Source: DASUTB01 sp036374835
GTDB taxonomy: Bacteria > Actinomycetota > Actinomycetes > Jiangellales > Jiangellaceae
Length of the DNA: 41,997 bases
Direction: 5' to 3'
NCBI GenBank assembly: GCA_036374835.1
Contig: DASUTB010000031.1
Span: 1 to 41,997, forward strand
Every line of letters begins with the position of its first letter. Within the stretch, counting starts at the first letter, position 1. Below are positions 32,841 to 40,772 of the stretch, in pieces. The notes beneath the pieces were generated by a model. The model worked only from the letters and a program-made list of their open reading frames with translations. It did not search any database and was not told where the DNA came from. A program made the translations under genes and the position numbers.

Positions 32841-34046
32841 TCAATTGGCCGATGGTCCGACGCGGCTGAGATCGCTGGGCGAGGTCGGTGTGGCGGCAGG
32901 CGACCGGCGGAACAGCAGGCATCCAGCCAGCGCGGCGACCAGGCCGGCCAGGCCAGCGGCTACGAAGCCGCCCGCCGGTACAGATGCGTCGATCGCCACG
33001 CCCGCGATCGGGGCGCCAAGGACGAAGCCCGCGCTCAGCGCCGAGGCCTGCAGACCGGTCGCCTCGCCCCGTACGCTGGCCGGCGTCAGCCGGCTCACTG
33101 CGTGGGACACCGTGGAGAGTGTCGGCGCCGTGAGGAGCCCGGCACCGAGAAGGGCCACGCACAACCAGGGCCAATCGCGGGCCAGCCCGACGGGAATCGT
33201 CACGAGCCCGAGTACACCGAGCAGTCGCCATGTGGGCAACTGCCGAGGCAACGCCCCGTATACGAGCCCGCCGCTCACGGAGGCCGCGCCGAACACGGCC
33301 ACGACCGCGGCGGCCCAGGACACCTGGCCGGCTTGTTCTAGCGTAGCGACGATGGCCAGGTCGATGCCGCTGAGCAGCATCGTGGTTCCGAACGCCATCG
33401 CCAGAACGGCAATCATGCGTGTGCCGAGCCACTCGCGGCGACGAGGCCGGCTTGCCGAGCTGACGCCCTCCTCATCACGGAGTGGCGGGTTGAGCAGGGC
33501 GATTCCTGCCCCGCCGGCCACGATCGCGGCGCCGACGCCCCACGCCATCACACCGGGGGACACTTTCGCCGCACCCAGGATCACTACCGGAGGGCCCGCC
33601 ATGTATGACAATTCCCCCACCACTGATTCGACTGCGAACGCCGCCCGGCGCTGCCCTCCGGTTGTCATCGCAGCGATCGCCTGCCTGGTCACCGCCTGGA
33701 CCGGCACCATCAGCAGACCCGCCACGAATGCGGCACCCAGCAGCATCCCGTACGGCAGTACCGGCACGCTCAGCCAGAACACGACCTGCGGGATGACGGT
33801 GATCAACAGCACGGTACGCAGGCCCCACCAGTCGATCATGCGGCCCAGCAGCGGCCCGCCCAGCGTGACCCCGGCGGTTAAGGCCGCCGCTACGCCTCCC
33901 GCTGCTGCGTAGCTCATCTCCAGATCGAGCACGACATACATCGTCAGCGCCATCACGACGGCCGTGATCGCGGCACGCGCGAGTAGCGAAATGCCCAGCA
34001 TTGGCGCCAAACCAGGCACCGCGAATAGCTGTCGATATATCGTCAC
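32841..34046 (-). CDS. Major facilitator superfamily transporter
   Basis: The 401-residue protein is a polytopic membrane protein with about 12 hydrophobic segments. It has an MFS loop 2-3 motif, GGPLLGRMIDWWGLRTVLL, near residues 63-82, and a second half beginning near WLGTRMIAVLAMAFGTTML after a charged central loop (PPLRDEEGVSSASRPRRREW). The closest general resemblance is to drug-efflux-type MFS permeases; the substrate is unknown. GTG at 34046 lies 7 nt after TAGCGT on the minus strand, compatible with a leaderless message. It is divergent from a LysR regulator 73 bp away, which probably controls it. Confidence 0.9.
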   Translation of the reverse strand: MTIYRQLFAVPGLAPMLGISLLARAAITAVVMALTMYVVLDLEMSYAAAGGVAAALTAGVTLGGPLLGRMIDWWGLRTVLLITVIPQVVFWLSVPVLPYGMLLGAAFVAGLLMVPVQAVTRQAIAAMTTGGQRRAAFAVESVVGELSYMAGPPVVILGAAKVSPGVMAWGVGAAIVAGGAGIALLNPPLRDEEGVSSASRPRRREWLGTRMIAVLAMAFGTTMLLSGIDLAIVATLEQAGQVSWAAAVVAVFGAASVSGGLVYGALPRQLPTWRLLGVLGLVTIPVGLARDWPWLCVALLGAGLLTAPTLSTVSHAVSRLTPASVRGEATGLQASALSAGFVLGAPIAGVAIDASVPAGGFVAAGLAGLVAALAGCLLFRRSPAATPTSPSDLSRVGPSAN

Positions 34047-34085
34047 AACTGTGACGCTAGGTCAGTCGCCGGGGCTATAGGAACT

Positions 34086-34121
34086 GGTTATTTCTTTACA
34101 GCAGATATAATGATTGCTTAT
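34086..34121. promoter_or_regulatory. MFS/LysR divergent control region with TATAAT
   Basis: An AT-rich patch in an otherwise GC-rich region contains a perfect TATAAT at 34106-34111, eight bases before the LysR ATG, so the LysR message is probably leaderless. Two overlapping dyads, TTAT/ATAA (34088-34110) and ATAA-N7-TTAT (34107-34121), have the size and AT-richness of LysR-type operators. Autoregulation and control of the MFS gene are inferred. Confidence 0.55.
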
Positions 34122-34962
34122 GATGCCAGATCTTGAGACTGCGTTGCTGCGGTCGTTCGTCACCGCCGTGCGAATAGGCAGCATCAGTCGTGCCGCGACG
34201 GCGCTCGGTCACACCCAACCCGGGGTCAGCCAGCAGATACGCAAGCTCGAGCGCACCATCGGTCGTCCACTGCTGAACAGGTCGCCGTCCGGCGTCACGC
34301 CAACCCGGGCGGGCGAGGAGCTCATGCCGTACGCCGAGCGAATCCTCGCGCTGTCCGCACAAGCGCTCAGCGAGTCCGGGCGTGCGCTGACCGGGCACTG
34401 CGGCGTCGGCTTGCTAGAAGACCTCGCCGCCTCGCAGCTCCCACAGGCGCTCGCCGACCTGGCCCGGCTACACCCCGGCGCGACGCTGGAGGTGCTCAGC
34501 CTCTCCAACACCGCGATGCGGGAGGCCTACGACGCGGGCCGCATCCAGATCGTGCTCGACGAGATCTCCGACGTGCCCGGACCACCGCGCTGGACGGTGC
34601 GCCGCCCGCTGGTCTGGGCGGTCGGCCACGATGTCGACGTAGCGGCCGATCCACTGCCGGTGGTGTTGTTCTCGAGCATGTGCCCCTGGCGTACGGCGGT
34701 CCTTGAGGCACTGGAACCTAGCGCTCGGCGCTGGCGGGTGGCGTTCGAAAGCAACAGCCTTGCCGGTGTGCTCGCTGCTCTGCGGGCCGGGCTCGGCGTC
34801 GCGGCACTCATGCCCGTCAACCTCGAACCGGTGATGGCCTGCCACGACGTGGACGCACTGCCCACCCTGCCCGACGTCGAACTCGGTCTCGCCCGCCACC
34901 CTCGAACCGAAGGCGATCCGCTGGTCAATGCCGTCGAGACCGCGATGCGGCGCATGATCTGA
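34120..34962 (+). CDS. LysR family transcriptional regulator
   Basis: From ATG at 34120 the protein has 280 residues. It has the typical N-terminal winged helix (LLRSFVTAVRIGSISRAATALGHTQPGVSQQIRKLERTIGRPLLNRSPSGVTPTRAGEELMPYAERIL). The effector-binding domain follows (LPQALADLARLHPGATLEVLSLSNTAMREAYDAGRIQIVL ... AALRAGLGVAALMPVNL). The partner ligand is unknown. The divergent MFS gene is the likely target. A TTG at 34114 would add two residues, but the TATAAT box directly before the ATG favours 34120. It is followed by a strong hairpin before the convergent epoxide hydrolase. Confidence 0.92.
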   Translation: MMPDLETALLRSFVTAVRIGSISRAATALGHTQPGVSQQIRKLERTIGRPLLNRSPSGVTPTRAGEELMPYAERILALSAQALSESGRALTGHCGVGLLEDLAASQLPQALADLARLHPGATLEVLSLSNTAMREAYDAGRIQIVLDEISDVPGPPRWTVRRPLVWAVGHDVDVAADPLPVVLFSSMCPWRTAVLEALEPSARRWRVAFESNSLAGVLAALRAGLGVAALMPVNLEPVMACHDVDALPTLPDVELGLARHPRTEGDPLVNAVETAMRRMI

Positions 34963-35116
34963 GTCCCAGAAATCCCACAGACCCGGGTCATGTTGCTGGA
35001 TCACTGGCCGGTGCCGAAGCGTAGCCGTTGCACGCGCAAACGGCAGCAGACGGAGCCGGTGGTGCGCACGAGCCCCGTCGGGCCAGGGCAGCGTGTCGTT
35101 GTGCTAGTGAAATGCC

Positions 35117-35157
35117 CGGCTCCCGGTTCCGGCCTTTCGCTGCCGGAACCGGAGCCG
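35117..35157 (+). terminator. Strong stem-loop between lysR and the epoxide hydrolase
   Basis: CGGCTCCCGGTTCCGGC at 35117-35133 pairs with GCCGGAACCGGAGCCG at 35142-35157, a 16-bp stem with a single bulged C and an 8-nt loop. It lies 14 bp from the end of the convergent epoxide hydrolase gene and about 155 bp after lysR. It is likely a bidirectional terminator. The rest of 34963-35116 shows nothing recognisable. Confidence 0.8.
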
Positions 35158-35171
35158 AGTAGTGCGCGTGC

Positions 35172-36263
35172 TCAGCGCAGTTCGGTGTAGAACTTTGCGA
35201 TGTCGTCGGCGAGCAGGTCGGGTGCAGAGTGCGCCAGGTAGTGGCTGTTCACGTCGTACACGTTCCACGAGACGATGTTGCCGTGGTCGCGCTCGGCGAA
35301 CCTGCGCACTCCGTGGAAGTCGCCGGACGAGCCCGCAAGACCGAGGGGGACGCTGGTCGGCTCGCCGGGGCCTCCGTCCTGGTTGTTCTCGTAGTACAGC
35401 CGCATCGACGATCCGGCTGTCCTGGTGAACCAGTAGATGGCCAGGTTGGTCACCACGAACTCGTCGTCGAGGGTCTCGTCCATCAGCTGGCCGTTCCAGC
35501 CCGCCAAGCCGGCGGGGGAGTCTTCGAGAGCGTGTGCCAGCGTCTGCGGCTGCTGCGACTGCAGTATGTTGAAGGCGCCCATGTTCTGCCAGAACCAGTT
35601 GAGCCTCTCGACAGCCTTCTGATCGTCGTCGCTCAATCCGTCGAAGTCGCTGGGATCGCCGGACGGGAACGAGTAGGCCTGGCTGACGTGTACGCCGACG
35701 ACGTGTTCCGGGTCGACGCGTCCCACCTCAGGCGAGATCATGGCGCCGGCGTCGTTGCCGGCGGCGCCATAGCGTTCGTATCCCAGGCGCCGCATGAGTT
35801 CCGCCCATGCTGTGGCGATGCGGGTGTTGTTCCAGCCCGAATCATGGGTCGGGCCGGAGAAGCCGAATCCCGGGATGGACGGGATCACGACGTGGAAGCC
35901 CTTTTCGGTGAGTGGCTCGATGACGTCGAGGAATTCGACGATCGAGCCCGGCCAGCCATGAGTCAGGATCAGCCCGAGCGCGTCCGGCCGGCCGGACTTG
36001 ATGTGCAGGAAATGGATGTTCTGGCCGTCGATCTCGGTCGTGAACTGCGGGTAGGAGTTGAGCCGGGTCTCCCATGCCCGCCAGTCGTACTCGTCCCGCC
36101 AGTACTCGACGAGGTGCTGGGTGCGGTCCACGCTGACGCCGTAGGAGCCGCTGGATCCGGGAATCTCGTTCGTCCAGCGAACCTCGGCTAGGCGGCGGCC
36201 TAGGTCGTCGAGGTCTTCCTGCGAGATGTTGATCGTGAATGGCCGGATTTCGGTGCTGCCCAT
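35172..36263 (-). CDS. Epoxide hydrolase (microsomal type, alpha/beta hydrolase)
   Basis: This 363-residue protein has the N-terminal EHN domain (IRPFTINISQEDLDDLGRRLAEVRW ... YWRDEYDWRAWETRLNSYPQF) joined to an alpha/beta-hydrolase. The oxyanion motif is HGWPGS, the nucleophile aspartate is in GNDAGAMIS (usually GGDWGA), and the charge-relay histidine is probably in NSHYLAHSAPDLL. Enzymes of this kind open epoxides to diols, though some members act as juvenile-hormone-type or other hydrolases. ATG at 36263 has AAAGGCAG upstream; a longer frame to 36347 would run through the operator. It is divergently controlled with the TetR gene. Confidence 0.92.
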   Translation of the reverse strand: MGSTEIRPFTINISQEDLDDLGRRLAEVRWTNEIPGSSGSYGVSVDRTQHLVEYWRDEYDWRAWETRLNSYPQFTTEIDGQNIHFLHIKSGRPDALGLILTHGWPGSIVEFLDVIEPLTEKGFHVVIPSIPGFGFSGPTHDSGWNNTRIATAWAELMRRLGYERYGAAGNDAGAMISPEVGRVDPEHVVGVHVSQAYSFPSGDPSDFDGLSDDDQKAVERLNWFWQNMGAFNILQSQQPQTLAHALEDSPAGLAGWNGQLMDETLDDEFVVTNLAIYWFTRTAGSSMRLYYENNQDGGPGEPTSVPLGLAGSSGDFHGVRRFAERDHGNIVSWNVYDVNSHYLAHSAPDLLADDIAKFYTELR

Positions 36264-36293
36264 GGCTGGCTGCCTTTCGTGTCTTGGATGATG

Positions 36294-36347
36294 CGGAACG
36301 GAACATCCCGTTCCGATTATTCTAACGGAACGGAACGTTCTGGTCAA
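36294..36347. promoter_or_regulatory. Epoxide hydrolase promoter with TetR-type operators
   Basis: On the minus strand TTGACC (36347-36342) and TAGAAT (36324-36319) are exactly 17 bp apart, a good promoter for the epoxide hydrolase. Two operator-like sites flank the -10. At 36294-36315, CGGAACGG and its exact inverse CCGTTCCG are separated by six bases. At 36326-36340, the direct copy CGGAACGGAAC runs into the palindrome GAACGTTC inside the promoter spacer. The two CGGAACGGAAC units are 32 bp apart, three helical turns. Repression by the adjacent TetR protein is inferred. Confidence 0.7.
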
Positions 36348-36351
36348 GTGT

Positions 36352-36357
36352 TAGACT
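36352..36357 (+). promoter_or_regulatory. Leaderless -10 of the tetR gene
   Basis: TAGACT lies six bases before the tetR ATG, which has no Shine-Dalgarno. The -35 region falls inside the operator, so the gene is probably autoregulated. Confidence 0.5.
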
Positions 36358-36363
36358 GCAGCC

Positions 36364-37023
36364 ATGTCGAGCACTACACGAAGCGGGAGTGGCGGGTTGA
36401 GTGGTCGAAGAGCCCAGGCGGCCCGGAACGACGAGCTGATATTGAAGGCTGCTCGAGAGGTGTTCATCGAGAGTCCCGATGCGCCGGTCTCCGAGGTCGC
36501 CCAGCGTGCGGGCGTGGGGATCAGCGCTCTGTACAAGCGCTTCGGCAGCAAAGAGGGCATGATCGCCACGCTGTGTGTCAACGGGCTGCGCACCTACGTC
36601 GAGGTGGCGCGTGCCGCGGCCGAGGTCGACGACCCAGGCGAGGCGTTCGAAACCTTCGTTACGGGCATCGTGGATTCCGATGTCCACTCACTGACCGTTC
36701 ATCTCGCGGGTAAGTTCACGCCGCCTGACGAGGTCTGGCCCCTGGTGTCCGAGAGCGACGAGCTGACCACCCGGATTCTGGAGGCTGCGCAGGCAGCGGG
36801 TGTGGTGCGATCGGACTACCACGTGAATGACGTGTCGATGCTGTTCGAACAACTTGCCGCCATTCGCCTCGGGGACGCGGATCGCGTGCATGAGTTACGG
36901 CGGCGATATCTGGCGATTCACCTCGACGGGCTCCAGCCACGGGCGAAGTCCGACACGCTGTCCGGCGATCCGCCATCGGACGAGGAACTCGGCGCCCGCT
37001 GGGCGCTGGACTCGAGCCCGTGA
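36364..37023 (+). CDS. TetR family transcriptional regulator
   Basis: The 219-residue protein has the TetR helix-turn-helix near residues 25-70 (LILKAAREVFIESPDAPVSEVAQRAGVGISALYKRFGSKEGMIATL). The all-helical ligand domain follows, and a charged C-terminal tail ends the protein. It is divergent from the epoxide hydrolase with 100 bp between start codons, and that gap holds CGGAAC-type dyads. The simplest reading is a repressor that releases the hydrolase gene when a hydrophobic or epoxide compound binds. The ligand is unknown. It converges on ctaA. Confidence 0.92.
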   Translation: MSSTTRSGSGGLSGRRAQAARNDELILKAAREVFIESPDAPVSEVAQRAGVGISALYKRFGSKEGMIATLCVNGLRTYVEVARAAAEVDDPGEAFETFVTGIVDSDVHSLTVHLAGKFTPPDEVWPLVSESDELTTRILEAAQAAGVVRSDYHVNDVSMLFEQLAAIRLGDADRVHELRRRYLAIHLDGLQPRAKSDTLSGDPPSDEELGARWALDSSP

Positions 37024-37102
37024 TCGTTGGCTCATCCACCCCGAGAGTCAGCCACGTTTTAGACGTCACACAGCCTGGACTGGGCACGCCGGACGGTGCG
37101 CG

Positions 37103-38080
37103 TCACTCGTGGGCGACGACCGGCACGGGTTGCCAGCGGGAGGCGAGCCACGCGTCGACCGCGGCGACGACCAGAAGGGCCGCCAGCAGCATGTGCAGCC
37201 CGACCAGCAGCTCGGGTACCTCGAGCGCGTACTGGACGATGCCGACGACGCCTTGCGCCAGCTCGAGGCCGACAAGCACCAGCGCGGCACGGGCGAGACG
37301 TCCCGGCGAACCCGCGGCACGTGCGGCAAGATACAGGCCGATCGTCAGCCCAATGAGCAAGGTGACGCCATGCACGTGGAGCTGGGCGACCGCGGCGACG
37401 TCGAATCCGGTCCGAGGTGAGTCGGCGTCCCCGGCATGCGGTCCGCTGCCGGTGACGATCGTGCCGAGGTAGACGGTGAGATATGCCGCGGCCATGGTCG
37501 CGAGCGCAAGGCGGCTCAACCAGGGTGACCCGATCGGATCGGGACGGCGCCCCTCCGGGCGTTGCGCTCGCCGTACCAGCACCGTCGCGACCCCGACCAA
37601 CGCTGCTGAGCACATGAAGTGCAGCATGACGACCCATGGGTTGAGGTCGGTCCACACCGAGATACCGCCGATGACCGCTTGAGCCGGAATACCGACGATC
37701 AGCACGACGGCCGGTGCCAACATATCGCGCCGGGGGCGGTTAGTGCGCAGGGTGCGCCAGATCGCAAGCAGGGTGAGCGCGGCGATGACTCCGAGCACGA
37801 TCGTGAGCAGGCGGTTGCCGAACTCGACCGCGCCGTTGATGCCCATCTCGGGTGTCGCGGTCAGCGAGTCGTCGGTGCAGTTCGGCCACTCGGGGCAGCC
37901 GAGGCCCGACTCGGTGAGCCGGACGGCCCCACCGGTGACGATGATGCCGATCTGCGAGGCCAGCGACGCGACGGCCAGTCCTCTGATGGTGCGCTCGGAC
38001 GGTACGGGTAGCGAGTCCAGCCGGCCCGGTGGCTGGGACGGCGGTGCGGGCCTTGCTGTCTCGATGTTGGCTGAACTCAC
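37103..38080 (-). CDS. ctaA: Heme A synthase (COX15/CtaA family)
   Basis: CtaA oxidises the methyl group of heme O to give heme A. From GTG at 38080 the protein is 325 residues with eight hydrophobic segments. It has the conserved GGAVRLTESGLGCPEWPNC with the paired cysteines of the first outer loop, the heme-ligand histidines in VEFGNRLLT/VVMLHFMCSA and AQLHVHGVTLLIG/VGLHMLLA, and a polar C-terminus. A start at 38128 is also open, but the GTG lies 7 nt after TACGAT, so a leaderless message from 38080 fits better. The partner enzyme CtaB is encoded about 13 kb upstream, across the variable block. Confidence 0.93.
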   Translation of the reverse strand: MSSANIETARPAPPSQPPGRLDSLPVPSERTIRGLAVASLASQIGIIVTGGAVRLTESGLGCPEWPNCTDDSLTATPEMGINGAVEFGNRLLTIVLGVIAALTLLAIWRTLRTNRPRRDMLAPAVVLIVGIPAQAVIGGISVWTDLNPWVVMLHFMCSAALVGVATVLVRRAQRPEGRRPDPIGSPWLSRLALATMAAAYLTVYLGTIVTGSGPHAGDADSPRTGFDVAAVAQLHVHGVTLLIGLTIGLYLAARAAGSPGRLARAALVLVGLELAQGVVGIVQYALEVPELLVGLHMLLAALLVVAAVDAWLASRWQPVPVVAHE

Positions 38081-38087
38081 GCCGTTA

Positions 38088-38108
38088 ATCGTATGGGAGT
38101 GGCACTCC
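38088..38108 (-). promoter_or_regulatory. ctaA promoter with GGAGTG-G-CACTCC palindrome
   Basis: TACGAT (38093-38088, minus strand) is the probable -10. Directly upstream of it is a perfect 6-1-6 palindrome, GGAGTG/CACTCC at 38096-38108, placed where a bound protein would block or recruit polymerase. The regulator is not identified. Confidence 0.45.
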
Positions 38109-38187
38109 ACGAGGCGCAGCGACATCACACCATGCCTGCGTGGGTGGTGCTATGTGGCTGCGGGTGGTGAACGTGATCGAACGACGG

Positions 38188-38943
38188 CTACTCGAAGCGG
38201 AAGAAGCGGGCGGCTGCGGCGAAGCCCACGACCGCCCATGCCACCAGGATGCCGCCAGCGGCCCAGGGGAGGGCGCCGTCGAGCAGCACCGAGCGCAGCC
38301 CGCCTGCGAGAGCACCGGTGGGTGTCGCTTCGAGGAACGGCTGGACGCCGGCCGGGAAGCGGTCGAGCGGGACGAAGATGCCGCCGAGCCCGAGCAGCAG
38401 CAGGTAGATCAGATTCGCCGCGGCGAGCGTCGCCTCGGCCCGGAGCGTGCCGGCGAGCAGCAGCGCGAGCCCGCCGAAGGCGAACGTCCCGGCGACGATG
38501 AGCAACGCGGCCGCCGCCAACGATCCGACCGGCCGCCAGCCGAGGGCAAAGCCGAGCCCGGCGATGAGAAACACCTGGAGCGCCTCGACGACCAGCACCG
38601 TGCCGGCCTTGGCGACGAGCAACGCCCACCGCGGCAGCGGCGACGCCGCGAGCCGCTTGAGCACGCCGTACCGCCGCTCGAAACCCGTTGCGATCGCCAG
38701 CGAGGTGAACGACGTCGACATCACGGCCAGCGCGAGAATGCCGGGCACCAGATAATCGACCTTCGCGTGCGGCGAGGTGTCGAGGACCGGCACGGCGGTG
38801 AGGATGCCGAGCAGCACAACCGGGATGACGATCGTCAGCAGCAGCTGCTCGGGATGGCGCAGCAGCAGCTTGGTCTCGAAACCGACCTGCCTGGTGAGCA
38901 TGCGGGGCAGCGGTGCCGCGCCCGGCGCGGGGGCGAACGTCAC
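38188..38943 (-). CDS. ABC-2 type transporter permease
   Basis: From GTG at 38943 the protein is 251 residues with six hydrophobic segments, starting near residue 30 (LLLTIVIPVVLLGIL) and ending FAAAARFFRFE. The central YGVLKRLAASPLPRWALLVAKAG loop and GGIFVPLDRFPAGVQPFLEATPTGAL match ABC-2 exporters of the drug or lipid type. The GTG overlaps the stop of the ATPase gene by four bases (GTGA), so the two form one exporter. In mycobacteria a comparable ABC pair lies between ctaA and sufR, and the location is conserved here. The substrate is unknown. Confidence 0.92.
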   Translation of the reverse strand: MTFAPAPGAAPLPRMLTRQVGFETKLLLRHPEQLLLTIVIPVVLLGILTAVPVLDTSPHAKVDYLVPGILALAVMSTSFTSLAIATGFERRYGVLKRLAASPLPRWALLVAKAGTVLVVEALQVFLIAGLGFALGWRPVGSLAAAALLIVAGTFAFGGLALLLAGTLRAEATLAAANLIYLLLLGLGGIFVPLDRFPAGVQPFLEATPTGALAGGLRSVLLDGALPWAAGGILVAWAVVGFAAAARFFRFE

Positions 38944-39863
38944 GACCGCAACTCCCGTCCGGTCAGTTCGAGGAAGACGTCCTCGAGGGTGCGCCGTCCC
39001 ACCTGGAGTCCCTCGGCCAGTACGCCGTGCGCGGCGCACCATGCCGTGAGCCTAGCCAGTAGCTCGGGCGTGACGGCGCCTTCCACCAGGTACCGACCGG
39101 AGCTGACCTCCGCGACATGTACCGGCGGCGGCAGCGCGGCGGTCAGCGACGGGACGTCGAGCCCCGCCGGGCCGTCGAAGCGGACGATGCCGGCGGCCGG
39201 CGTCGCCGTCAGTGCGCCTGGTGAGCCCTGCGTCACCAACCGCCCGTGATCGATGATCACGACGTGGTCGGCGAGCCGTTCGGCCTCGTCCATCAGATGT
39301 GTCGTGAGCACGACGGTCACGCCGTCCCGGCGGAGTTCCTCCATGAGATCCCAGACGGCGCGGCGCGACTGCGGGTCCAGGCCCGCCGTAGGCTCGTCGA
39401 GGAACACGAGCTCAGGCCGGCCGACGAGCGCGGCCGCAAGGGCGAGCCGCTGGCGCTGCCCGCCGGACAGGCGGCGGATCGGCGTGCGCTCGGCGGCGCC
39501 GAGGCCGAGGCGCTCGACGAGCATCCCGGCGTCGAGCGGGTGCTCGTACAGCGCGGCGAGGTGGCGCAGGAACTCGCGCGGCCGGCCGCTTGGGGGCAGA
39601 CCGGCGCCTTCCTGGAGCATGACGCCGAGTCGTGGTCGTAGCCTCCGCCCGTCGCGCAGTGGGTCGAGACCCAGCACGGTAACCGTTCCGCCGTCGCATC
39701 GCCGGAAGCCTTCGCAGCACTCGATCGTGGTCGTCTTACCGGCGCCGTTCGGGCCGAGCACGGCGGTGATGGAGTTGGCCCGGACGGCGAAGCTCAGCTC
39801 GTCGACCGCGGTGTTCTCGCCGTAGCGTTTGCTCAGCGACCTTACGTCGATGGCAACACTCAC
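38940..39863 (-). CDS. ABC transporter ATP-binding protein
   Basis: The 307-residue ATPase has Walker A GPNGAGKTTT, the Q-loop region MLQEGAG, signature LSGGQRQRLALAAAL, Walker B LVFLDEPTAGLDPQ and the switch TTHLMDEAERL. The C-terminal extension (about 80 residues after VVIIDHGRLVTQGSPG) is typical of drug- or antibiotic-type exporters of the CcmA/DrrA kind. The start is GTG at 39863 without a Shine-Dalgarno; AAGACT 7 nt upstream may be a leaderless -10. It is divergent from sufR across 123 bp, and its permease follows. Confidence 0.93.
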   Translation of the reverse strand: MSVAIDVRSLSKRYGENTAVDELSFAVRANSITAVLGPNGAGKTTTIECCEGFRRCDGGTVTVLGLDPLRDGRRLRPRLGVMLQEGAGLPPSGRPREFLRHLAALYEHPLDAGMLVERLGLGAAERTPIRRLSGGQRQRLALAAALVGRPELVFLDEPTAGLDPQSRRAVWDLMEELRRDGVTVVLTTHLMDEAERLADHVVIIDHGRLVTQGSPGALTATPAAGIVRFDGPAGLDVPSLTAALPPPVHVAEVSSGRYLVEGAVTPELLARLTAWCAAHGVLAEGLQVGRRTLEDVFLELTGRELRS

Positions 39864-39908
39864 GAAGGTGAGTCTTGCACGCCGGACCGCACGACACTGC
39901 CCCGGTCG

Positions 39909-39927
39909 GTGAGTAAGCCTTGCCTAA
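39909..39927. promoter_or_regulatory. DtxR/IdeR-like iron box between the ABC exporter and sufR
   Basis: GTGAGTAAGCCTTGCCTAA, or TTAGGCAAGGCTTACTCAC on the other strand, fits the 19-bp DtxR/IdeR consensus TWAGGTWAGSCTWACCTWA at 15 positions by eye. It lies 78 bp before sufR. Iron-dependent control of the suf operon would make sense, but binding is inferred. Confidence 0.4.
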
Positions 39928-39986
39928 GTGACGCACACCACTGTCCGTGACTTGTCGATGGGATTGAAATAGGACACGATGGTGTT

Positions 39987-40772
39987 GTGAAAACCGTGAG
40001 GCAGGAAGCGGCGACCGACCGGGTCAGCGGCCCGGCGGACTGGCCTGCCCATGGTGATCATCGCGCGGGCACCCGTGAGCGGGTTGCCCGGTCGATCCTG
40101 GAAAACGGGCCGTCGACGGCGGCGGAGCTCGGTGAGCGGCTGTCCTTGACGCCGGCGGCGGTGCGCCGCCACCTCGACGCGCTGCTCGACGAGGGCATGA
40201 TCGAGGCGCGCGAGCAGCGGGTCTACGGTCAGCGCGGCCGGGGCCGTCCCGCGAAGGTCTTCGTACTCACCGACTCGGGCCGGGACAGGTTCGAGCAGGC
40301 GTACGACGACCTCGCCGCCAGCGCGTTGCGGTTTCTCGCCCAGCAGGGTGGGGAGAAACTCGTGATGGACTTCGCCCGGCAGCGGATCGCCGCGCTCGAA
40401 GCGCGGTACGGCTCGCTGATGGGCTCATCGTCCATTCAGGCCCGGGTGCAGGCTCTCGCCGAGGCGCTCAGCGCGGACGGGTATGCTGCCTCGGCCGAGT
40501 CGTCACCGATCGCGATCGGCGAGCAGCTGTGCCAGCACCACTGCCCGGTTGCTCACGTCGCCGAGCAGTTCCCGCAGCTGTGCGAGGCCGAAACCGACGC
40601 GTTCGCCCGGCTGCTGGGCACCCATGTTCAGCGGCTGGCCACGATCGCGCACGGGGACGGCGTGTGCACGACGCACGTCCCACACCCGGGTGCGGTGAGC
40701 GACGCTTCCCGCGCGTCCGGTACGGACCAGACAAGCACCTCAGATAGTTATTCGGAGGGATCTCTTCAATGA
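39987..40772 (+). CDS. sufR: Fe-S-cluster-sensing transcriptional repressor SufR
   Basis: The 261-residue protein has an N-terminal winged helix of the ArsR/DeoR-like kind (RSILENGPSTAAELGERLSLTPAAVRRHLDALLDEGMIEAREQRVYGQRGRGRPAKVFVLT) and a C-terminal cluster-binding region with CQHHCPVAHVAEQFPQLCEAE and GDGVCTTHV. In characterised members three of these cysteines hold the [4Fe-4S] cluster whose loss relieves repression of suf genes. GTG at 39987 lies six bases after CACGAT, with TTGTCG 17 bp further upstream, a candidate leaderless promoter. The stop overlaps the sufB ATG (ATGA), placing it first in the operon. Confidence 0.94.
   Translation: MKTVRQEAATDRVSGPADWPAHGDHRAGTRERVARSILENGPSTAAELGERLSLTPAAVRRHLDALLDEGMIEAREQRVYGQRGRGRPAKVFVLTDSGRDRFEQAYDDLAASALRFLAQQGGEKLVMDFARQRIAALEARYGSLMGSSSIQARVQALAEALSADGYAASAESSPIAIGEQLCQHHCPVAHVAEQFPQLCEAETDAFARLLGTHVQRLATIAHGDGVCTTHVPHPGAVSDASRASGTDQTSTSDSYSEGSLQ

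Noticed and set aside
39864..39986. An mptB-like membrane mannosyltransferase gene expected between the ABC exporter and sufR by comparison with mycobacteria.
   Set aside because: Only 123 bp of regulatory DNA separates the divergent genes, so it is absent here.
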